Virus record (IMG/VR): IMGVR_UViG_3300017788_000070
Location: 1-39,357 of that record
Source of the DNA: a virus
Direction: 5' to 3' (one strand)
Length of the DNA: 39,357 nt
Part shown: piece after piece, positions 34,301-39,357 of the stretch
Numbering within the stretch: position 1 is the first letter of the stretch
How the letters are laid out: each line of letters opens with the position of its first letter
Notes under the pieces: generated by a model
What the model was told of the DNA's origin: nothing
What the model saw: only the letters and a program-made list of their open reading frames with translations
Database searches by the model: none
Program-made: the position numbers and the translations under genes

Positions 34301-37300
34301 ATGGATTATTTGCTTGCATTCTTCCGTATAGGCTAAGCACACTGGCGGAAAGCTGGCCCTGGCTAAAAAATCCCGCCAAAGAGTTGTCTTCGGCAGAAGT
34401 ACCTGAATAATAATAATCAGATCCGGTAAAGAAAACAGAACTTTGATGATCAAAGGTTGCTCCAGAATTATTATAAGTGGCGGTTGTGCCGTTGGCTGCC
34501 TGTCCCGGATATAGCTTTACCGAGCTTTGAGACAGAGTGTCTACATACCCGGCATATATTGAATAGTCTCCACATGAAGCCATATCCTTTACTTTAAATT
34601 TGCTTATTGTTACTGGGGAGCCACTTTGAAAACTAGAGCCCACATTTGAAAGTAGCGATGTAGAGTTTTCATAAGTCCAGGGTGGATCACTGACACTTCT
34701 ATTAAGCAATTCGAATGCTCTTGGAACATAATTGTCATTATCAGGATTGAAATCATTTGAAGAGCCGTTGTACAAATTTCTAATAAAACTTGCGGCCCCC
34801 ATTCCACATATAGTTCCAGCCGGATTATATTGTTGAACCCCAGCTACACCTGTTGTATTGGTGGGACTATTGGATGATCTTGACCATTCCCCCACTGCAT
34901 CTGATCTTGGCATTAATTGACATATTCCGGTAGGGCCTGTAGCAAATCGAACAGCGCCTCTTGTTCCATATACGCTGCCCCAGGATACTACTCTTCCATG
35001 CAGTTCTACTCTGTCGTTACTTGTATAAATGTTAGCAGATGTTCCTCTATATACATCGTAGACTATTCCGTGAGTACTGAATGGCCCGCAGACTACTTTT
35101 TTAAATCTAAGATCTTGAAAATATCTAGATTTACTATTGGCGTTAATATCAGTAGCAAATCTAAATAAATGAGGAGCAGAGTAAGCGGGCGTGTGGGGGG
35201 ATGCCGTATGATATGGAGCTCGGTATTGGCTCATGCTTTGACAGTAGTGCGGATACGATCCAAATAGCCCTACATAAATAAAGGGTGAGCCATCGAGTCC
35301 GCCTAGGACCGGATCCATCGCGTTGCTGCCGTCAGATGTACCTAGACTGTAGGAACATCCCCAATGAGGACGTGTACTAGTGTCGACTGCAGTGCTATAC
35401 TCATGTGCTTGGAATATAGTATCTATGTTTACTTCTGGATCGTTATTTGCAGAATTGTAACTAGGTCCTCTGCCAGCCCCTATACACTGTATGTGAAAGA
35501 ATCTGTCTACTACAGCAGTGTGGAATGCTCCGGCTGCTATATACCCCTTGCATCTAATTCCTGCCTCGTCTTGCTCATTTGCGCAAAAGTTTGCAGCAGT
35601 TTTTTGACCAACTACATTGCCGGCCCGATCTGATACTGAAGAAACACTGCTGGAAGAATAGGGTGTAAATACTGCATAACTATTTACTGCTGCATTAAGA
35701 GTTCCTGGAGGATTTTGGACTGGGTTTGCAAATCCGTAATACGTAGATCCATTTACTACTGTTCCTTGTATAACGCATTGAGCAAAGTGCACGCTTTGGC
35801 GTACGTTGGCGGGCGCTTCGCTTGATGGATATGGCGTGCTAGAATGAACTAAATAGCCTGGATACGTAACACCTGATAGGGCGCTGGTCACAGTGTGGTT
35901 GCCTGCCCCCCAAGCATACAAAACTCCCGATTTTGATCTTGCTAAACTATGGAAGGCGCCGGCAGAGACCTCCATGATTGGGTCAAGATTTTGGCCAGTC
36001 CTTACATTGCCCGTCGAATCTATTAGATTTATTTCTGCCGGCACAGAACACTGATTGTAGGTGTCGTTCCCCCATGCATAGACCCACCCCGTTGCAGTGA
36101 CTATAAGCACATGTCCAGGAAGATTTTTAAAATTTATATGCCCTGCGTACCTTACGTTATTGGCAGCTTCATTGTAAATAGGCGGATAGTGATACGCCAT
36201 ATAGTATGTTTTAAAATTATAGAATTTACTGTCGTGATTAAGATAGCTATTGAAAGCTGCGAAGTCTCTGGCAAGAAATTCAGCCAATTCATCTGAGTAC
36301 ACTGAGTGCGTATGAAAGGTCTCTTCGCCAAGACTGGTGTCGTTAGTGCCTATTCCAGCCAATGCCGGAGGAGAGTTTGAAACAGCTACATCTATTATTG
36401 CAGCACTAAGGCCAATCACTGAAGGGGGCACTATGCATTGACCCCATCTGTTGCTTCCCCATACGGCTATCTTTCCGCCGGATACTATCGCTCCGTTAAA
36501 GGTGCCGAGAGCCATAACATGACCCCCGCCACCGTGTATTATGTGATCAGCACTAAATGCTGCCACTCCGGCAGTTGTTTTATATATCGAATCTGCCGAA
36601 TACCCATTGGCAAGATCTGCACCTAGCGCCATGTTCGCAGCAGGTATATAGTCTGCGCTTCTCGGAGGTGGATGTATCAGCTTGTTTATTACCTGCGCAG
36701 CGCTGGATATGTAACCTGGGTCGTAATGAGGTTTGAACATGTATTCTAAATGTTTGGTATTTTTATTTAGAAATACAAATCCATACTGAGTGGAAACTAC
36801 GTCCGAATATTGGTTCCTTGCTGTAGTCTCTGGGAATATATCTGACCACCACTGGTTATTCTGCGTTTCACTATTATTAGATAAAAAAGAATAATTAATT
36901 CCAAAAGCAGGTTTTATTCCAGCGCCTTCTATGCTGGAATTAGTACTGGCAAAGGAGGTGCCACGATAGTAGTGAACATCTAGAAATTTAGCCCTAGGAG
37001 AGGATTGGTTAAGAGCAGAAAACATTCCTATCCCTACATAACTACTGCTTTCTTGAATTGCTGCAAACGTATATACACCTGCCGCAGAGCTTTCAGATTT
37101 GTAGAATGCAAGTTTTTTAATATAGTTAGCAGAAGAAACTCCCGATCCAAACACACTTTGGTTTAGATCAAACGCCCCCACTGAGTTAGGGGCCGTACTT
37201 AGACAAAGTAATAAACTATTATCAAGATCAGTCTCCCCCATTAAGGTTGAGTTAGTGTGATATTGCGCATCGGTTCTTTGGCTTGCGGAAATATCGACTA

Positions 37301-38000
37301 CTGTGTTCGACGAGGGGATAACGGGGTACTTCTTAACTTGCACTGGTCCTGCGCCCCTCAAATCGCTAGAACTGGAAGAATTCCTGAAATATATGTTAGT
37401 AGAATTTCCAGAAAGATTTATGCTCATTCTAGGAGTCGAAGTTCCATAGTTCCAGAGCATATTTACCCCATCAGCCATATTCTGATAGGTGAAAGTATGT
37501 TGAAAAGATGAACTTGACTGATGCACGTTATTGACATCTGATGGAGGAGTGCCAGAAGTAGTATTAGTGATACTGGTAGGAGATGTTGTGAAATACAGCT
37601 CAGCTGGAAGTCCTGCCAAAGATATGCTTTTTATACCTAGTGTTTGCTCTGGAAGATATGGGCCAATTGGATTTACAGTCTCGTATGTGGCCACATGCCT
37701 ACCGCCTGCAATATTATAAGTAGGTTGCTTGACCTCTAGCCGTATCCTATTACCAGAATATGGAATATCGTCGTGAACTATCGCCCTAAGCACTACACTA
37801 TTTGATGAGGCAAACACTGAATCATTTACTAGTGTACCTTCGCCTTTAACTTTAAATTTAATTTTTATATTTACTGGAAATGCTCCAGGGCATGTTAAAG
37901 CGGACCCCTCGGTAGTACCCAAGGTGCTGTCAAGAGATCCTTGAAATTTTATCCCGGATGCTGAAAAGTCCGGGTTCACTCCAAGATATATGGTGGCCAT
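31368..38000 (-). CDS. Giant RCC1-repeat virion protein (2210 aa)
   Basis: ATG 38000 with AGAGG about 6 nt upstream, and it ends in the TAATG overlap with the second giant gene, so the two are made from one message. RCC1-type elements are clearest at residues about 515-530 (IAVWGSNRWGQCIVPP), 640-650 (VYAWGNDTYNQCSVP), 685-705 (AGAFHSLARSKSGVLYAWG), and are degenerate near 825 (AAGAFHTAVV), 975-1007 (VSWGSVYG), 1140, 1357 (KAGKAHILAVSDG) and 1660. The N-terminal 150 residues (MATIYLGVNPDFSAS...) and the last 400 are beta-rich and Ser/Thr/Asn/Pro-rich without known domain. It resembles its neighbour in composition and repeat type, so the two may be old duplicates or parts of one complex. Role inferred as tail or fibre. 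Confidence 0.85.
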   Translation of the reverse strand: MATIYLGVNPDFSASGIKFQGSLDSTLGTTEGSALTCPGAFPVNIKIKFKVKGEGTLVNDSVFASSNSVVLRAIVHDDIPYSGNRIRLEVKQPTYNIAGGRHVATYETVNPIGPYLPEQTLGIKSISLAGLPAELYFTTSPTSITNTTSGTPPSDVNNVHQSSSSFQHTFTYQNMADGVNMLWNYGTSTPRMSINLSGNSTNIYFRNSSSSSDLRGAGPVQVKKYPVIPSSNTVVDISASQRTDAQYHTNSTLMGETDLDNSLLLCLSTAPNSVGAFDLNQSVFGSGVSSANYIKKLAFYKSESSAAGVYTFAAIQESSSYVGIGMFSALNQSSPRAKFLDVHYYRGTSFASTNSSIEGAGIKPAFGINYSFLSNNSETQNNQWWSDIFPETTARNQYSDVVSTQYGFVFLNKNTKHLEYMFKPHYDPGYISSAAQVINKLIHPPPRSADYIPAANMALGADLANGYSADSIYKTTAGVAAFSADHIIHGGGGHVMALGTFNGAIVSGGKIAVWGSNRWGQCIVPPSVIGLSAAIIDVAVSNSPPALAGIGTNDTSLGEETFHTHSVYSDELAEFLARDFAAFNSYLNHDSKFYNFKTYYMAYHYPPIYNEAANNVRYAGHINFKNLPGHVLIVTATGWVYAWGNDTYNQCSVPAEINLIDSTGNVRTGQNLDPIMEVSAGAFHSLARSKSGVLYAWGAGNHTVTSALSGVTYPGYLVHSSTPYPSSEAPANVRQSVHFAQCVIQGTVVNGSTYYGFANPVQNPPGTLNAAVNSYAVFTPYSSSSVSSVSDRAGNVVGQKTAANFCANEQDEAGIRCKGYIAAGAFHTAVVDRFFHIQCIGAGRGPSYNSANNDPEVNIDTIFQAHEYSTAVDTSTRPHWGCSYSLGTSDGSNAMDPVLGGLDGSPFIYVGLFGSYPHYCQSMSQYRAPYHTASPHTPAYSAPHLFRFATDINANSKSRYFQDLRFKKVVCGPFSTHGIVYDVYRGTSANIYTSNDRVELHGRVVSWGSVYGTRGAVRFATGPTGICQLMPRSDAVGEWSRSSNSPTNTTGVAGVQQYNPAGTICGMGAASFIRNLYNGSSNDFNPDNDNYVPRAFELLNRSVSDPPWTYENSTSLLSNVGSSFQSGSPVTISKFKVKDMASCGDYSIYAGYVDTLSQSSVKLYPGQAANGTTATYNNSGATFDHQSSVFFTGSDYYYSGTSAEDNSLAGFFSQGQLSASVLSLYGRMQANNPFSSGGRLVRSNKVGNSSSSSAAYIHSNATGIKINTKSLYFGEIKQSSGIANPTINTTPVSISYVNATTVLASNNMVCAVVGMDNRPTAWSCYFQSRRSYVDSTIYRYYSSALDLTLIPSIPFKEIKAGKAHILAVSDGDWPIAKSLSNLVTSGSPALQAQVPKLVTELGTRLFTSGSLTEIPTKLIAAAAAGTADHQFSRPVLLAFGAGDGREYGTSLLGYPYGHRGVATYGSWFLDTHAISRYDALASSPTQSLSVNTDDWENYYGHYRWNAHSVIDSSYALPNFVQAITNGFTLGTATTSEDGGFNQTSSLEMNLPAGHHLCESMQSMLQFQPDQYPTSFTNPILTGRTLLNGTMMAGIPVGVYRPWVSFSSLQSGQGLNRTVCCATAAEEAQSNYASLNTQLEYHSPLNFARQSYTDYVVDYAAGSLHSAILFSSACPNYNVIQDNTHLNNLADFRLHFMSRPNGEIHFGQRRICKLGIVGYGCENQTAGKERKLSDGMAPIVPMLFSRSAKVYCGESYTLVTDPVRVVYAESTATPLTFVAGTTVSTCTVPITIPAARFSKRLRGLDVTLTFNHASTGVDVPLSDLTFKLPYRRSTFVLLDRVRAGTNPAYLKVNAGASVSLKISDRFSPSKAYSYSDNPSDTYSEAGLNPANPSSYTQSTANFYINGLNLAATIPALSKQGCYYPVSVNPTSFAVTEPPWDLAPITVPKFDQTTVNIVIEDITNTNHSYTGYTVTATIEAEVDAGDVPYVLFGPDRSGVWNEFSGLGPSYVADIGSFSTASTIPTTSCPCEAQTTIITNRKFAKSFISDPNFICGTKKYGPLGNRETQAAYVAESYPPSPANPVRQPLLKLPRITANFFSIFNIIPHRPTELLQDRVKDIGVTMHSLPPGAFISTAQDIDLGNSNIAFRFNTTNSLDTFLIVIGFNPSNIPTKLVVPTVTLYNKAFFPPNIVGRLNVSSILNTIIGMRSDCP

Positions 38001-38012
38001 CTGGCCTCTAGT

Positions 38013-38225
38013 TTAAAAAATTGTTGGAATAATTTTTTTACCTACCGAAGGAGCAGGCTCTGGAGCAGGCTCTGGAGCAGGCTCTGGAGCAGGCTCTGGA
38101 GCAGGCTCTATTTCTGCTAAAGTAGGATTTTCCGCAGATTCTGAAATTGGATCTTCAATCATCTTATTATCCTCCTTGTAAATTTTAGATATTTTAGGAT
38201 GATGTATTTTTTTGTCTTTAGACAT
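38013..38225 (-). CDS. Small protein with Pro-Glu repeat and two possible starts
   Basis: 70 aa from ATG 38225 (AAGGAG 5 nt upstream, right after the terminator). An in-frame ATG at 38162 gives 49 aa and has an even better AAGGAGG 8 nt upstream inside the AATTTACAAGGAGG leader. The N-terminal 21 residues of the long form are basic (MSKDKKIHHPKISKIYKEDNK); the rest is acidic with a PEPA repeat, ending SVGKKIIPTIF. The PEPA tract would be an extended spacer, as in TonB-like or fibre-linking proteins, but there is no membrane segment. It stands 12 nt before the first giant gene. Function unknown. Confidence 0.6.
   Translation of the reverse strand: MSKDKKIHHPKISKIYKEDNKMIEDPISESAENPTLAEIEPAPEPAPEPAPEPAPEPAPSVGKKIIPTIF
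38050..38109 (-). repeat. Tandem repeat, 5 x 12 bp, coding for PEPA units
   Basis: Five exact copies of ggagcaggctct (plus strand) in a row, encoding Ala-Pro-Glu-Pro units on the minus strand. Length variation by slippage would keep the frame. Confidence 0.92.
38171..38184 (-). promoter_or_regulatory. AATTTACAAGGAGG leader/ribosome binding site
   Basis: It lies 8 nt before the in-frame ATG at 38162 of the PEPA gene and belongs to the four-copy AATTTACAA(A) family. A second strong site (AAGGAG, 38231-38236) serves ATG 38225, so both a 70-aa and a 49-aa product are possible. Confidence 0.55.
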
Positions 38226-38240
38226 AAGTACTCCTTAAAA

Positions 38241-38272
38241 TAATAAGGCTGCCCATTTGAGCAGCCTTATTA
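38241..38272 (-). terminator. Rho-independent terminator
   Basis: Perfect 12-bp stem (taataaggctgc / gcagccttatta) with an 8-nt loop. On the minus strand the stem is followed by UUUUAAGG, giving a short U-rich tail (UUAUUAUUUU including the stem end). It separates the coiled-coil/membrane-peptide genes from the PEPA and giant genes. It reads as a normal, perhaps leaky, terminator. Confidence 0.8.
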
Positions 38273-38298
38273 TAGCTAGAATTTTCTCAACTCTCTAG

Positions 38299-38427
38299 TT
38301 ATCTCTTGTTCCAAGGCAACTTTGGAGAAACCCAATCCCAAAGTGGCTTTCCAATAAAGGCGCCTGCTACGAATACAACGATAGTAAAAAAAACGGTGCC
38401 GAGTACTGATGAAAATAGTTCTTCCAT
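38299..38427 (-). CDS. 42-aa single-span membrane peptide
   Basis: ATG 38427 lies 1 nt after the stop of the coiled-coil gene (TAAAATG), and the frame ends in TAA at 38299-38301. The product starts MEELFSSVLG, has one hydrophobic span (VFFTIVVFVAGAFIG, about residues 12-26) and a short tail WDWVSPKLPWNKR. Tight coupling and the following terminator argue that it is real. Small phage membrane peptides next to a membrane-anchored coiled-coil protein can be holin, spanin or membrane-anchor components, but there is no endolysin in the window to support a lysis cassette. Confidence 0.65.
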   Translation of the reverse strand: MEELFSSVLGTVFFTIVVFVAGAFIGKPLWDWVSPKLPWNKR

Positions 38428-38428
38428 T

Positions 38429-38836
38429 TTATGATTCCTTTTTAATGCAATTCTCTAGTTCTATTTTTAAATGCGTATTTTCTTTAATTAAAACACTACA
38501 AGTTTTCTCCAAATCATTATTTTGATTTTTTAATGCTTCTATTTGTTTAATCATATTTACACTTGATATACGTAATTCAGATAACTCGTACTCTAACTTT
38601 AGATTCTTTTTACTTAACTCATCGGTTTTTTGCTCGAGTACTTTAAGAGAATCTTCTAACTTATTGGCCATTCTCAAAGCAACGTCTACTATCTTAGCTT
38701 CGCCTTCTGCAGATATTCTCTTTGCTTCCGCTATACTCTTAGACTTATCCCAATATCCTTTAGCAAATACAGAAACAGCTCCGCCTGCGGCTAAAGCCGT
38801 TAGAAGTTCTAAAAATTTAGATACTTCTATTTCCAT
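38429..38836 (-). CDS. Membrane-anchored coiled-coil protein
   Basis: 135 aa from ATG 38836; a longer TTG start at 38851 overlaps the upstream stop by 4 bp (TTGA), and neither has a clear Shine-Dalgarno, so the start is uncertain. After MEIEVSKF there is a hydrophobic segment LLTALAAGGAVSVFA (about residues 10-24), then a basic patch and about 100 residues of heptad-like coiled coil (EDSLKVLEQKTDELSKKNLK, then IKQIEALKNQNNDLEK), ending CIKKES. This 'short anchor plus long coiled coil' shape is seen in spanin-like, holin-associated and some tail proteins. Only the shape is established. Confidence 0.7.
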   Translation of the reverse strand: MEIEVSKFLELLTALAAGGAVSVFAKGYWDKSKSIAEAKRISAEGEAKIVDVALRMANKLEDSLKVLEQKTDELSKKNLKLEYELSELRISSVNMIKQIEALKNQNNDLEKTCSVLIKENTHLKIELENCIKKES

Positions 38837-38847
38837 AAATTCAAAGA

Positions 38848-39357
38848 TCAATCTAAGGTAATTACAATTGCTCCGGAAGTGAAAACCGGCGTATCGTTCT
38901 GCTGAACCGATCTTACGGAAGCCAGATCCCCATAAGCAATAACTACTGGAACAGTAGTTGGGGCAGTCGCTAAAATATTTAAATTGTTAGCTGTGGCGCC
39001 AGCAAGGCCGGTGGTGGTGTCTGCGACCCCGCCATTATTCAATTGAGCAGAGCTAATGACAAATCCGTGAATGTTGTTCGCGGTGCTGCCACTGTTCAGG
39101 GGGAATCCAATTTGGCCGTTAGTGGTTACCTTCCAAGCGCCGACGGTGCCGGTAGTTTCTGCAGAGTTAGCAATAGTCCAGCCATACCATTGGTGATTTC
39201 CTGTGGCAACAGTGTTGTTCACAGTACACATTCCTTGATAGCTAGTGTAGGAGGCAAAGGTGTATCCTGCGGTACTACCTGCAGAAGTAATACCGTTTTG
39301 GCCCAAGTAGCCGTCTAGCAGTGATGTAATAGAAGTGGTGTCCCTTTTAATAAGGTC
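38848..39357 (-). CDS. Virion/fibre-type protein, C-terminal part (5' end outside window)
   Basis: The frame is open to the right edge: it enters as DLIKRDTTSITSLLDGYLGQ and continues for 169 codons to a TGA at 38848-38850. A TTG at 39306 is therefore unlikely to be the real start. The product is Thr, Gly, Asn and Ala-rich beta structure, with GWTIANSAETTGTVGAWKVT, GFVISSAQLNNGG and an end VQQNDTPVFTSGAIVITLD. That final 'gd.p.f.sGalvitLD' strand pair resembles the end of a common small phage tail-fibre-like domain. It overlaps the coiled-coil gene's TTG start. Structural role probable; exact family unsure. Confidence 0.65.
   Translation of the reverse strand, partial: DLIKRDTTSITSLLDGYLGQNGITSAGSTAGYTFASYTSYQGMCTVNNTVATGNHQWYGWTIANSAETTGTVGAWKVTTNGQIGFPLNSGSTANNIHGFVISSAQLNNGGVADTTTGLAGATANNLNILATAPTTVPVVIAYGDLASVRSVQQNDTPVFTSGAIVITLD

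Noticed and set aside
38050-38109. Possible CRISPR-like repeat array
   Set aside because: The 12-bp units are directly adjacent, have no spacers and keep a coding frame; it is a coding tandem repeat. The 33-bp pair at 19082-19147 is excluded for the same reason.

Overview
The window reads as part of the late (virion) gene block of a large tailed double-stranded DNA phage. Every convincing gene lies on the minus strand, so transcription runs from high to low coordinates. Genes are packed tightly, with many 4-bp ATGA or 1-bp TAATG stop/start overlaps and Shine-Dalgarno sites of the AAAGGAG type. I see no tRNA, integrase, insertion sequence, CRISPR array or bacterial housekeeping gene. The host cannot be named from the sequence. 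No portal or terminase is recognisable, so the head module probably continues outside the window.

In transcription order: (1) 39357-38013 holds the 3' end of a virion-like protein running off the right edge, a membrane-anchored coiled-coil protein, a 42-aa membrane peptide missed by length filters, an intrinsic terminator, and a small Pro-Glu-repeat protein. (2) 38000-19405 is almost half the window and holds two giant adjacent genes (2210 aa and about 3987 aa). Both carry scattered RCC1-type beta-propeller repeats, and the larger one also has a LamG/concanavalin-like domain near its C terminus. They are probably tail, fibre or host-contact proteins. (3) 19257-17704 holds a Pro/Met-rich repeat protein, a small protein and an unrecognised structural candidate. 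(4) 17719-15860 encodes a protein that aligns, motif by motif, with the C-terminal half of the multisubunit RNA polymerase beta-prime subunit. It sits inside the virion block, which suggests a phage-encoded and perhaps virion-packaged RNA polymerase. (5) 15816-9271 holds a glycine-zipper membrane protein, a probably abundant small virion protein followed by a strong hairpin, and four helical or unknown proteins, one with a helix-turn-helix-like segment. (6) 9252-3703 is the head module: prohead protease, acidic scaffold-like protein, small helical protein, decoration-like protein, HK97-fold-type major capsid protein followed by a second hairpin, and a small helical protein. (7) 3676-1 holds four neck/tail-type structural candidates and the first 45 codons of a fibre-type protein running off the left edge.

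The most striking points are the beta-prime C-terminal half among virion genes, the pair of giant RCC1-repeat proteins, two matching GAAA-tetraloop hairpins placed just after the two genes that look most highly expressed, a duplicated gene remnant after the largest gene, and a recurring AATTTACAA(A)GGA-type leader before four start codons. Functional names rest on motif recognition from memory; no database search was possible.
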